IMG/VR virus record: IMGVR_UViG_3300020419_000022 | Location: 1 to 48,619 of that record | Origin: a virus | Reading direction: 5' to 3' (one strand) | Length of the DNA stretch: 48,619 nt | Notes under the pieces: generated by a model | The model's database searches: none | Seen by the model: the letters and a program-made list of their open reading frames with translations, nothing else | What the model was told of the DNA's origin: nothing | Translations under genes and position numbers: made by a program | Shown here: piece after piece, positions 40,027 through 46,605 of the stretch | How positions within the stretch are numbered: position 1 is the first letter of the stretch | Layout: each line of letters begins with the position of its first letter

Positions 40027-40245
40027 TCGTTAAATTTTTAAGGTTTTCTATAAAATCGACGTTACCAGACGCCACAGGTTAAACGAACGACTAGTAGTTA
40101 AGGGCTAAAGTTAAGAAACTTATAAAAGCCCTTAGAACGTCCCAGCTTAGCTTAGCTGGCATGTAGGCTCTTTAAGAGACTCTGTAAAGGCTTTTTACTC
40201 TGTGTACTAGTTTACTTTGGCGTTTTTCTCCTTTACCCTATATAT
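40027..40245. other. Structured intergenic region after the polymerase operon
   Basis: 219 bases without a gene. TAAGGGCT (40099-40106) pairs with AGCCCTTA (40127-40134), and inside it AAGTT (40108-40112) pairs with AACTT (40117-40121). CCAGCT (40142-40147) pairs with AGCTGG (40154-40159). GTAAA/TTTAC near 40185-40198 forms a third small hairpin. An early-type promoter follows at 40211. A small RNA, a processing site or a replication origin are all possible. Confidence 0.45.
40211..40239 (+). promoter_or_regulatory. Early-type promoter 3, possibly leaderless
   Basis: TTTACT at 40211-40216, 17 bases, TACCCT at 40234-40239. The expected transcript start is at or next to the A of ATG 40246. No ribosome site precedes that ATG, unlike the other genes of this class. 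Confidence 0.5.
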
Positions 40246-40971
40246 ATGGCTAAAGTTTTTGAAATAACAGATAAAAAGTACGAACCAGGACATGAACCTT
40301 TGGTGTGTATTTCAGTATCTTGCGAAAACGAACTAACAGGTCAACAACGTAAATACTGTAGCGAAGAATGTAGAGTCAAGGTCATGGCAAAAAAAGCCTG
40401 TAAAGAAAGAAAAGGTATTTATAAAGACCTTGATGGATGGGCAGGTGGACCAAGAGGATTAAGTAAGGTAGAAAGCTCTATCAAGAAAAACGAAAGTTAT
40501 GTTTTAGGCGATGGTCGATTCGTAGTAGATGACTATCACGTTGACCCACATATATTTGCTATAGCGGAAGCTAATCACGAACAATACGTTCTTGATAGAA
40601 ATGAATATGAAGCTAGAGTAGTTATTGACGGTTTAGCAATCTTTCAAGAAGAATATGATAAAAACCATGACGTAAGTTATCAAAAGGAACAATCTAAAAA
40701 ATATGAAGCTAATTTAACAGAAGACCAAAAAGTAGGTAGAGCTGCTAAGGCAGCAGAATACCAAAAAGAAAATAGAGAAAAGATAAATGCTAAATACAAA
40801 GCTAAATACCAAGCTAATCCTGAAAAATATAGAAAAATGCATAGAGATTATTATCACAAGAATAAAGATAAAATTAAAAAGTTTCAAAAAAAATATTATA
40901 GAGACAACATCAAAAAACCAGATTTATTTATGTTTGAACAATGGCTAAAGAAAAAAATCTCTGGCTGTTAA
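40246..40971 (+). CDS. Zinc-finger and charged-helix protein, HNH-associated type
   Basis: 241 residues. An N-terminal Cys set (CISVSCENELTGQQRKYCSE, then EC) resembles the CxxxC...CxxxC zinc finger found in front of HNH-type or regulator proteins. Residues 140-225 are a Lys/Glu/Tyr-rich helical tract with repeats (EYQKENREKINAKYKAKYQA, NKDKIKKFQKKYYRDN). No HNH catalytic motif is seen. Likely nucleic-acid-binding. It may be translated from a leaderless message. The last 31 bases overlap the nuclease gene. Confidence 0.5.
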   Translation: MAKVFEITDKKYEPGHEPLVCISVSCENELTGQQRKYCSEECRVKVMAKKACKERKGIYKDLDGWAGGPRGLSKVESSIKKNESYVLGDGRFVVDDYHVDPHIFAIAEANHEQYVLDRNEYEARVVIDGLAIFQEEYDKNHDVSYQKEQSKKYEANLTEDQKVGRAAKAAEYQKENREKINAKYKAKYQANPEKYRKMHRDYYHKNKDKIKKFQKKYYRDNIKKPDLFMFEQWLKKKISGC

Positions 40972-41330
40972 TAAGAGAAAACTTATCTCAGATACATTTA
41001 CAACGTATCGAAACAGGTATGACAGGTGCAGGCGTTCCTGATGTTAACGGCTGTGGTAAAGGCAAAGAGTTTTGGATAGAACTAAAAGAAATACACTCAG
41101 GTAATCAACTCACTCTACGACCAATGCAAATCTCTTGGTTGGCTAAACGTGCATCACATGGGGGTCAAGTTTTTGTTATGGCTAGAAAAAATGACGAAAT
41201 CAAACTCTACCATATTGACAGTCTCACCGGAATAAAAGACCTTGTAAAAGAAGGCTACAAATCTGACGCTCTACTAACGCTTACAATCCCTTACGATTGG
41301 GACGCTCTTGTTACTGCTTTACTTTCTTAA
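40941..41330 (+). CDS. VRR-NUC / PD-(D/E)XK nuclease
   Basis: 129 residues. Catalytic pattern E24 (QRIETGMTG), D34 (GAGVPDVNG), E47-L-K49 (FWIELKEI) and Q63 (RPMQISWL) fits VRR-NUC-type nucleases, as found in phages and in Fan1. WLAKRASHGGQVFVMAR is the expected following helix and strand. It may resolve branched DNA or serve as a repair nuclease. The promoter for the DUF932 gene overlaps its last codons. Confidence 0.8.
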   Translation: MAKEKNLWLLIRENLSQIHLQRIETGMTGAGVPDVNGCGKGKEFWIELKEIHSGNQLTLRPMQISWLAKRASHGGQVFVMARKNDEIKLYHIDSLTGIKDLVKEGYKSDALLTLTIPYDWDALVTALLS

Positions 41331-41346
41331 CTTTGGTAACTATAAT
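41318..41346 (+). promoter_or_regulatory. Early-type promoter 4 (for the DUF932 gene)
   Basis: TTTACT at 41318-41323, 17 bases, perfect TATAAT at 41341-41346. This is the best match to consensus of the set. The -35 lies in the last codons of the nuclease gene. Confidence 0.7.
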
Positions 41347-41377
41347 GACCGTAGTAGTAATTAAGCTACTGTCATTA
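41343..41377 (+). promoter_or_regulatory. Hairpin or palindromic operator over the promoter start
   Basis: TAATGAC (41343-41349) pairs with GTCATTA (41371-41377), and AGTAG (41353-41357) with CTACT (41366-41370), giving a 12-base-pair stem with a 3-base bulge. It overlaps the -10 and the expected transcript start, a usual place for a repressor site. Confidence 0.5.
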
Positions 41378-41396
41378 ACTTAGAAAGGAGAAATAT

Positions 41397-42425
41397 ATGG
41401 CACATCAAGTAGAAACAATGGCTTGGGCAGGTGACAAACCTTGGCACGGATTAGGTGTTGAAGTTGACGCTAACCTTACACCATTGCAAATGCAGGAGGC
41501 TGCACAGTTAGACTGGACTGTTAGTAAACGTCCTAGTTATACACTAGACGCCCCCGAATGGAGCGACGATGTTGGTATTATCCAAGCGGAGAATACTTTT
41601 CACATCGTTCGTGATTCTGATAATAGAATACTATCTCATTGCGGTAGAGACTACGTCCCTATTCAAAACGAGGACGTGTTCAAATTCTTTAAACGCTTTA
41701 CGGAAGCTGGTCATATGACCATGGAAACCGCAGGTAGTTTAAAAGATGGCGGAGAAATATGGGGTTTAGCTAAAATCTCAGAAGATTTCGAACTGGCGGG
41801 AGACGACCTTATAAAAGGTTATCTTCTTATTAATCAACCGCATATAGTTGGTAGGTCGATGACCATAAAGCTAACGCCTATAAGAGTTGTTTGTAATAAC
41901 ACCCTTACGATGGCATTACAGCAAGGTGGTTCAGCCTCTTTCCGTATGCCTCACGTTAAGGAGTTCGGTGACGACGTTATACAAGCTGCAGAAGAAGCTT
42001 TAGGTTTATCTGCGACAGCTATGACTGAGTTTAGAAACAACTCTACTCTACTGTCAAAAGCAAAAGCTAAACACTCAGATGTTCTTGATTATGTTAGTGA
42101 AATATATCAGCCAACGATGCTTGCTGAGTATAAGCTAGAAGAACAGCTACGAGCCCAAGGCAAAGCTGTAGGCATACAAGAACCCTTGAAGGACAGAATG
42201 AACAAGTTCCCTTCATTAGTAATGGAAGCTTTAGAAGAGAGTCCAGGTGCAAACCTGAAGTCTGCTAGAGGTACGTGGTGGGGTGCACTAAATGCAGTCA
42301 CCTATGTAGAAGACCATTTACGTGAGTCGCAAACCGAAGGCAATGCTCTACATAGTGCATGGTTCGGTGCAGCAGCCAATCGTAAGAGCAAAGCTTTAGA
42401 AATTGCTATACAGAGGGCTGCTTAA
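41397..42425 (+). CDS. DUF932 / phage-plasmid-like protein
   Basis: 342 residues. The start AWAGDKPWHGLGVEVD, then NTFHIVRDSDNRILSHCGRD, YVPIQNEDVFKFF and LTPIRVVCNNTLTMALQ are the marks of the DUF932 family (phage/plasmid-like TIGR03299), common in phages and plasmids. Function is not established; roles near DNA metabolism have been suggested. It has its own consensus promoter with an operator-like hairpin and the standard AGAAAGGAGAAA leader, so it is likely strongly expressed early. Overlaps the next gene by one base. Confidence 0.88.
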   Translation: MAHQVETMAWAGDKPWHGLGVEVDANLTPLQMQEAAQLDWTVSKRPSYTLDAPEWSDDVGIIQAENTFHIVRDSDNRILSHCGRDYVPIQNEDVFKFFKRFTEAGHMTMETAGSLKDGGEIWGLAKISEDFELAGDDLIKGYLLINQPHIVGRSMTIKLTPIRVVCNNTLTMALQQGGSASFRMPHVKEFGDDVIQAAEEALGLSATAMTEFRNNSTLLSKAKAKHSDVLDYVSEIYQPTMLAEYKLEEQLRAQGKAVGIQEPLKDRMNKFPSLVMEALEESPGANLKSARGTWWGALNAVTYVEDHLRESQTEGNALHSAWFGAAANRKSKALEIAIQRAA

Positions 42426-42655
42426 TGGAAAACCCTAAACAATACAAAATAGACGCTGATGTCTTAGGTATGGTTTGGGAAAGGTTATTCGAGTCAGGCA
42501 ACGATGAACTGGCTCGATTAATCTCCGATACCATGATAGCACAAGGTTGTCAGGAGTTAGTGGGTGTAAATGACCCATCACTGATATTAATGTTTTGGAA
42601 AAATTATCTAGAGGAAAATGACCTAGCTAGTTTTTCTGATGGTAAGCTACATTGA
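42425..42655 (+). CDS. Small acidic protein, unknown
   Basis: 76 residues, starting at TAATG on the DUF932 stop. It is mostly helical and acidic (VWERLFESGNDELARLISDT, then PSLILMFWKNYLEENDLASF). No motif recognised. Co-transcribed with DUF932. Followed by a new promoter at 42673. Confidence 0.55.
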   Translation: MENPKQYKIDADVLGMVWERLFESGNDELARLISDTMIAQGCQELVGVNDPSLILMFWKNYLEENDLASFSDGKLH

Positions 42656-42672
42656 AGCTTATCTTATACTGG

Positions 42673-42701
42673 TTTACTTTCGCGTTATTCGAAGGCATAC
42701 T
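42673..42701 (+). promoter_or_regulatory. Early-type promoter 5
   Basis: TTTACT at 42673-42678, 17 bases, CATACT at 42696-42701. AGAAAGGAGAAA follows before ATG 42758. The -35 shares GTTTACTTT with promoters 3 and 43498. Confidence 0.55.
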
Positions 42702-42757
42702 AGAAACTGGTTCTGCCGCAAGGTAGATTTTATTAACAAGAAGAAAGGAGAAAGCAA

Positions 42758-43138
42758 ATGCAAACATCAACTTCTACTACGCCCTCTAAAAGGAGAGCAC
42801 CAATAGCAACTGTGACTAAAACAACAGCTGCAAAACCACTTAGCAAAGCTAAAGTGACAGCAATACCAAAACCTACGAAAACAGGTAGAGGTTCCGCAAG
42901 AACTTTGTATAAGTATAGTGGTAAAGCACCAGAAGGTAAGACACCGCAAATGAATGCGTTGATTGCCACCTGTGTTGAGTGTAAGAAAACTGAACTAGAT
43001 ATATCTGGTTTTACTGCACAAGACTTAGTCGCGTTGGCTGTGAAGAAAGGCACTTTGACTACGGGTCAAGACCCGCTTAGAATCTTTAGGTTCTATGCGA
43101 AAAGACTCGTTGACGAAGGCTACTTCGCGAAAGCGTAA
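42758..43138 (+). CDS. Basic protein with possible DNA-binding C-terminal domain
   Basis: 126 residues. The N-terminal 50 residues are T-, K- and P-rich and disordered. The C-terminal domain (GKTPQMNALIATCVECKKTE ... LRIFRFYAKRLVDEGYF) resembles the C-terminal domain of the protein at 48129-48458 (I..FY..RL....F), so the two may be distant paralogues, perhaps with a winged-helix-like fold. Function unknown. Confidence 0.55.
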   Translation: MQTSTSTTPSKRRAPIATVTKTTAAKPLSKAKVTAIPKPTKTGRGSARTLYKYSGKAPEGKTPQMNALIATCVECKKTELDISGFTAQDLVALAVKKGTLTTGQDPLRIFRFYAKRLVDEGYFAKA

Positions 43139-43227
43139 ATGATACACGGCGAACTTTGGAAAGTTAGAATACTGGATAATAGGTAATACAGTTGGAAGAC
43201 ACCTAACCCCCAGAAGTATCAAAGTGT

Positions 43228-43263
43228 TGAGTCTCACTATAAAAAGACTCACTTTAATTTTTA
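43228..43263 (+). terminator. Putative intrinsic terminator or attenuator
   Basis: TGAGTCT (43228-43234) and AGACTCA (43245-43251) form a 7-base-pair stem with a 10-base loop, followed by CTTTAATTTTT. It lies in a 135-base gap with no convincing gene and just before the ribosome site of the next small gene. Confidence 0.5.
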
Positions 43264-43273
43264 GGAGAAAACT

Positions 43274-43453
43274 ATGCAAATAGAAATACAGAAAAAAGAC
43301 GGCACGACTTTTACAACAAACGTGACTACTCTAGCTAAAGCGATATACCCACACGTAACAGCAGATACATCGTACCATTACTCACTAGAAACAGATTTTA
43401 TAAACGGCGTTTATGACGCTATCGAACATATGATGGAGGACCAAGATGGATGA
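43274..43453 (+). CDS. Small protein of 59 residues, unknown
   Basis: ATG 43274 follows TTAGGAGAAAACT, a clear ribosome site. Sequence starts MQIEIQKKDGTTFTTNVTTL and ends YDAIEHMMEDQDG. It has a beta-hairpin-like start and a helical end. It overlaps the next tiny gene (ATG 43446). No family recognised. Confidence 0.55.
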   Translation: MQIEIQKKDGTTFTTNVTTLAKAIYPHVTADTSYHYSLETDFINGVYDAIEHMMEDQDG

Positions 43454-43523
43454 CCGAGATAAAATAATTCTCGCTTTTGCGTGGTTTCTCTTAGTAGTTT
43501 ACTTTGCCCTTTATGCAATATAA
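43446..43523 (+). CDS. Tiny one-span membrane peptide (25 residues)
   Basis: ATG 43446 lies 8 bases inside the 3' end of the preceding gene, with ATGGAGGACC as ribosome site. The product MDDRDKIILAFAWFLLVVYF then ALYAI is a short charged start followed by one membrane span. Its last codons contain the promoter at 43498-43526. It could be a small membrane-acting host-takeover or lysis-timing peptide; that is inference. Confidence 0.45.
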   Translation: MDDRDKIILAFAWFLLVVYFALYAI

Positions 43524-43526
43524 ACT
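43498..43526 (+). promoter_or_regulatory. Early-type promoter 6
   Basis: TTTACT at 43498-43503, 17 bases, TAAACT at 43521-43526. It shares TTTACTTTGCC with promoter 1. It lies inside the 3' end of the tiny membrane-peptide gene and is followed by the AGAAAGGAGAAA leader before ATG 43560. Confidence 0.55.
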
Positions 43527-43559
43527 ATAGGTATAACTATTAAAGAAAGGAGAAATGTT

Positions 43560-43910
43560 ATGAAAGCGATATTAATTAATTCTTTTGACGAATCTGTGTC
43601 AGAAGTAGATTACAACGGTGATTACAAAGAAATATATAATCTTGTAGATTGTAGAACATTTGATGTAGTCCCATTAGACCATACTAACGATATGTATGTA
43701 GATGATGAGGGTTTACTTAAAAACCCAAACCGATACTTTAAATATGGTCAACGAACCCTCGCAGGAAAGGGACTAATACTTGCACACAATGATGAAGGTG
43801 AAAGCGTAGGAACTACTTTAAGTAGTGCCGAAGTATTCGAAAACGTTGAGTTTTTACCAGAAGGTCATGTAGAAGAACCTTATATGCAATTTTTTGAGAT
43901 GAGGAGCTAA
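43560..43910 (+). CDS. DUF3846-like small phage protein
   Basis: 116 residues. MKAILINSFDESVSEVDYNG then DYKEIYNLVDCRTFDVVPLD, VDDEGLLKNPNRYFKY and LAGKGLILAHNDEGESVGTT match the layout of DUF3846-type phage proteins as I recall it. Function unknown. Overlaps the next gene by one base. Confidence 0.65.
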   Translation: MKAILINSFDESVSEVDYNGDYKEIYNLVDCRTFDVVPLDHTNDMYVDDEGLLKNPNRYFKYGQRTLAGKGLILAHNDEGESVGTTLSSAEVFENVEFLPEGHVEEPYMQFFEMRS

Positions 43911-44233
43911 TGACGATTAAAAAACTAATGAGAGATACTGCTAAAATGGTAGACTTTTTCAATACTTTGACTGATAAAGATGTCGAAATGATAGAGTTTA
44001 TCGATAAAGCTATAGATGAAGAAAAACGTCCTAATTTATCAGTATTTGAAGAAACGTTTTCGCACGATACTAGACCACGTAATGAGCTGTTATCTGATAT
44101 ATCTAGAAAATATATTGATTACTGGCATAAATACAAACCAGGAACTGAAGGTCTAATAAAAACAACCTTATCATGGTACGACCCTCATCACGAGGGCTAT
44201 CATGAAGTTGGCTCTGATAAGGAGCTCCACTAA
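43910..44233 (+). CDS. Small charged protein, unknown
   Basis: 107 residues, starting at TAATG. Helical N-terminal half (MRDTAKMVDFFNTLTDKDVE, IDKAIDEEKRPN) and a His-rich C-terminus (SWYDPHHEGYHEVGSDKELH). No motif recognised. Part of the early small-gene operon. Confidence 0.55.
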   Translation: MTIKKLMRDTAKMVDFFNTLTDKDVEMIEFIDKAIDEEKRPNLSVFEETFSHDTRPRNELLSDISRKYIDYWHKYKPGTEGLIKTTLSWYDPHHEGYHEVGSDKELH

Positions 44234-44235
44234 CC

Positions 44236-44424
44236 GTGTATTATAATACTGGTTTATTATCGTATGCTGTATTATATAATTTACTTATGTTAAAACTATA
44301 CAAGAATAACATTTCAAGTCCCGATAAAGGTTTTTATAGTTTATCTTTATTAGGCAAACGTGTGGCTATGAAACGAGCCTTTGTAAAAGCCTTGAAAAAC
44401 AGGTTAAGGATGAATGAGGTATAA
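44236..44424 (+). CDS. Small basic protein, start uncertain
   Basis: 62 residues from GTG 44236, which lies 2 bases after the previous stop with AAGGAG eleven bases before. A hydrophobic N-terminal part (LLSYAVLYNLLMLKLY) is followed by a basic end (KRVAMKRAFVKALKNRLRMN). ATG 44288 is an alternative start giving a purely basic 45-residue peptide. A possible promoter (TTTATT, 16, TATAAT near 44252-44279) lies inside the 5' part, which would favour the later start. Confidence 0.4.
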   Translation: MYYNTGLLSYAVLYNLLMLKLYKNNISSPDKGFYSLSLLGKRVAMKRAFVKALKNRLRMNEV

Positions 44425-44481
44425 GAACTAAACCGTTAACCTACATAGCCGCACACCTATTTCATAAGAAAGGAGAAATAT

Positions 44482-44724
44482 ATGAAAAACCTAGAAGAAA
44501 ACTTAGTTAAGATAGTTGACTCTATCGAAACTATTATCAAAACACAGCGTAGTGTTCAAGACTTTATGCAAGGACAGTTAGAAGCTAACGAGTTCCTAGC
44601 TAAACGCATAAAACAACTAGAAGGCAGAGTTGCTATGGCTGAAAACGATAAAAACGTGATAGATGCTGTTTCTGGTATTATACCAACTCAGGAGGTGTTC
44701 AATGCTGAGCCTAAAAGAGATTAA
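44482..44724 (+). CDS. Small coiled-coil protein, unknown
   Basis: 80 residues with the standard leader AGAAAGGAGAAATAT. Almost entirely helical with heptad-like spacing (LVKIVDSIETIIKTQRSVQD and LAKRIKQLEGRVAMAE). No membrane segment. It probably forms a coiled coil. It overlaps the next gene by 23 bases, and GGAGG for that gene lies within its 3' end. Confidence 0.55.
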   Translation: MKNLEENLVKIVDSIETIIKTQRSVQDFMQGQLEANEFLAKRIKQLEGRVAMAENDKNVIDAVSGIIPTQEVFNAEPKRD

Positions 44725-44974
44725 GAAACAAACTCTACCGCATATCAGCGACTTATGTAAGTGGCTCAACCTTACCGATGAGCAAATACTTACAGCGTAT
44801 GACTGGGTTGTCGAAGTTATGTATGATTTTCACCGAGTTTACGAGCCCTATCAATCTATCAAACGTAGCGACGTAGAATACTTTTTTGAACTATGGTGCG
44901 ACGATTATTTCGAAGACCCTGCACCTGCAGAGCCTCACGATGAGTGGGGTGCACCCTTACAGGAGGTAAACTAA
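44702..44974 (+). CDS. Small acidic protein, unknown
   Basis: 90 residues from ATG 44702, chosen because GGAGGTGTTC precedes it. Helical with aromatic residues (LTDEQILTAYDWVVEVMYDF, DVEYFFELWCDDYF) and an acidic, proline-containing end. Overlaps the next start by one base. No family recognised. Confidence 0.5.
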   Translation: MLSLKEIKKQTLPHISDLCKWLNLTDEQILTAYDWVVEVMYDFHRVYEPYQSIKRSDVEYFFELWCDDYFEDPAPAEPHDEWGAPLQEVN

Positions 44975-45135
44975 TGGACGAAGAACAAGAATATATAGTT
45001 GAAGTAAGTGGAACTTTTCATGTATTTGCTGAATCACAAGAACAGGCTAACGAATACATAGAAGAGCAGTTATATAGAAATAGTGGCTATGTAGAACAGT
45101 TATCTGTTTATAGTCCAGACGAGGAGCAAGACTAA
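44974..45135 (+). CDS. Small acidic protein, unknown
   Basis: 53 residues from ATG 44974 (AGGAGGTAAACTA before it). MDEEQEYIVEVSGTFHVFAE then a helix (SQEQANEYIEEQLYR) and a strand resemble small beta-alpha-beta phage proteins. Coupled on both sides by TAATG. Function unknown. Confidence 0.5.
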   Translation: MDEEQEYIVEVSGTFHVFAESQEQANEYIEEQLYRNSGYVEQLSVYSPDEEQD

Positions 45136-45290
45136 TGGATAAAACTTTTATACAACAGTTAGAAGACGCTGTCTTAGACATAAAAGATGATTTCGATGAT
45201 GGAGTTAATGATAGTAAAACGCTATCCTATGCCAGAGGGGCAGCAGATGCATTAGATATGCTAGTTAGACATTTTAAAGAGGTGAACTAA
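45135..45290 (+). CDS. Small acidic helical protein, unknown
   Basis: 51 residues, overlapping the stop of the gene before and the start of the gene after by one base each. MDKTFIQQLEDAVLDIKDDF ... YARGAADALDMLVRHFKEVN. Helical, no motif. Confidence 0.5.
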   Translation: MDKTFIQQLEDAVLDIKDDFDDGVNDSKTLSYARGAADALDMLVRHFKEVN

Positions 45291-45406
45291 TGATTGAAGA
45301 ACTACTAGACAAATACCATGTAGACGATTTTGATGATTTACTTATTAATATAATTAAACATATGCAAGATGTTAAAAAAGATAGAGAGGTAGAAGATGGC
45401 GAATAA
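45290..45406 (+). CDS. Tiny acidic protein (38 residues)
   Basis: Starts at TAATG on the preceding stop with GAGGTGAAC as ribosome site. MIEELLDKYHVDDFDDLLIN then IIKHMQDVKKDREVEDGE. Helical. Overlaps the next gene by 11 bases. Function unknown. Confidence 0.45.
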   Translation: MIEELLDKYHVDDFDDLLINIIKHMQDVKKDREVEDGE

Positions 45407-45749
45407 ATATTACTACGGCAACGGTTTCAACAGCGAGAACTCTGTTGCAATTATTTGGGATATTCAAGATGTTAGATACCAATTAGAAATACTAAATAAG
45501 GATATGCCCGAGAAGGTTGACTTAGAACTTACTGATGATGACTGTATGGACGTTCTACAAAGAGTTGTAGATAACCATGATGCTAATTTTGGCATATGTT
45601 GGGAAAACCTATATCAAGGTATTCGGTATTGTTTTGAAGATGAAATTAACGAACTAAAGGAGGCAAACGATAAGGAGATAATTCCTGGGATTGGAATTGA
45701 TTATTATTGGGGAGATGAATTAAACGACAAAACTAAGGAGCAAGACTAA
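45396..45749 (+). CDS. Acidic early protein, unknown
   Basis: 117 residues from ATG 45396, with AGAGAGGTAGAAG before it. Sequence includes SVAIIWDIQDVRYQLEILNK, LTDDDCMDVLQRVVDNHDAN and FGICWENLYQGIRYCFEDEI. It is very acidic, a property often seen in phage early proteins that mimic DNA or bind host enzymes. No family recognised. Confidence 0.55.
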   Translation: MANKYYYGNGFNSENSVAIIWDIQDVRYQLEILNKDMPEKVDLELTDDDCMDVLQRVVDNHDANFGICWENLYQGIRYCFEDEINELKEANDKEIIPGIGIDYYWGDELNDKTKEQD

Positions 45750-45844
45750 TGGCTATAGACAGAACTAAAATACCACCGCATTTACGTCATTTATCCGAGT
45801 GGCGATTACGTGCATTATTTTATTTATTTAGAGGACAAATATGA
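45749..45844 (+). CDS. Tiny protein (31 residues)
   Basis: Starts at TAATG on the preceding stop, with AAGGAGCAAGAC as ribosome site. MAIDRTKIPPHLRHLSEWRL then RALFYLFRGQI. Slightly basic and helical. Overlaps the next start by 4 bases (ATGA). Function unknown. Confidence 0.45.
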   Translation: MAIDRTKIPPHLRHLSEWRLRALFYLFRGQI

Positions 45845-45984
45845 GCGAATACGAAGTAACAATAGTGTTGAAATTCGATAGGTTTCCATCGGGCAAAGAT
45901 ATCGATGACGCAATAAAAGACTTATCGGAAAATAGAGGAGTTGTAGCAAAAATACAAGAGGTGAACAATGACGAGAAAAAATAG
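45841..45984 (+). CDS. Small protein (47 residues)
   Basis: ATG 45841 overlaps the preceding stop, with AGAGGACAAAT before it. MSEYEVTIVLKFDRFPSGKD then IDDAIKDLSENRGVVAKIQE form a strand-helix-strand pattern. Overlaps the MazG-like gene by 17 bases in another frame. Function unknown. Confidence 0.45.
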   Translation: MSEYEVTIVLKFDRFPSGKDIDDAIKDLSENRGVVAKIQEVNNDEKK

Positions 45985-46342
45985 ATTAGAAGAAGTATCT
46001 AGGGTAGAACATTGGGGAGAGGAACGTGGTTTGTTGATGGAGGAAGGCACATCAAACCCAGAGGTGCACCAACAAGAACGTTATTTATATAATGATAAAT
46101 CTAATTCACAGATGTTAAAACTTATGGAGGAGGTCGGTGAGACAGCTAAAGCACTAGCCTATAATGACGCAGACGGTTTGAAAGACGGCATAGGTGATTG
46201 TGTAGTAGTCTTGATTATATTAGCAGCACAGAATGGTTTGACTCTAGAAGAGTGTATGGACGCCGCATGGGACGAGATAAAAGACCGCACTGGTAAACTC
46301 GAAGATGGTTTATTCAAAAAGGATGGCGACTTCGATAACTAG
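45968..46342 (+). CDS. mazG: MazG-like NTP pyrophosphohydrolase
   Basis: 124 residues. The metal site is visible as E54-E55-x-x-E58 (LMEEVGETAKAL) and D73/D77 (LKDGIGDCVVVLIILAAQNG), then LTLEECMDAAWDEIKDR. This IGD form is common in phage MazG proteins. MazG removes pyrophosphate from NTPs or alarmones; phage copies are proposed to prolong host metabolism or clean up modified nucleotides. Ribosome site AGAGGTGAAC. It ends before a promoter at 46343. Confidence 0.82.
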   Translation: MTRKNRLEEVSRVEHWGEERGLLMEEGTSNPEVHQQERYLYNDKSNSQMLKLMEEVGETAKALAYNDADGLKDGIGDCVVVLIILAAQNGLTLEECMDAAWDEIKDRTGKLEDGLFKKDGDFDN

Positions 46343-46371
46343 GTTACATTCCCTTTGTTCTTTTTTATACT
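46343..46371 (+). promoter_or_regulatory. Early-type promoter 7
   Basis: GTTACA at 46343-46348, 17 bases, TATACT at 46366-46371. The leader AGAAAGGAGAAA follows before ATG 46412. The -35 differs from the TTTACT of the others, but the spacing and leader agree. Confidence 0.55.
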
Positions 46372-46411
46372 ATAAGGGTAAGTTAATCAAACTATTAGAA
46401 AGGAGAAATAT

Positions 46412-46603
46412 ATGACTTGTAATTTATGCAACGAACGAATACCTGAGGGCAGATTGTCCTTAGGTTATGTGACTTGTTTGGTATGTGGAGAAGCCGCAGC
46501 CAACGAGTTAGCGGAGACCCGCAAAAAGCAAAGTGCACCTGCTTACAATAAAGGTGCATACCAATATATAACTATTAATGATACTAAGAGTATCGGGAGG
46601 TAA
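46412..46603 (+). CDS. DksA/TraR-like zinc-finger protein
   Basis: 63 residues. MTCNLCNERIPEGRLSLGY and VTCLVCGEAAANELA give a CxxC...CxxC zinc site in the form seen in short phage DksA/TraR-like proteins (C..C...IPEGRL....T.C..C.E). These can bind RNA polymerase and change promoter use. The protein is shorter than DksA and lacks its coiled coil, so binding is uncertain. Confidence 0.65.
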   Translation: MTCNLCNERIPEGRLSLGYVTCLVCGEAAANELAETRKKQSAPAYNKGAYQYITINDTKSIGR

Positions 46604-46605
46604 CT

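Noticed and set aside
40027-40245. Possible tRNA in the structured gap
   Set aside because: Stems are present but no T-arm consensus, CCA-side acceptor stem or anticodon arm of proper size could be laid out.
43139-43186. Very short frame starting at ATG 43139
   Set aside because: Only about 15 codons, no ribosome site, and followed by a terminator-like hairpin.
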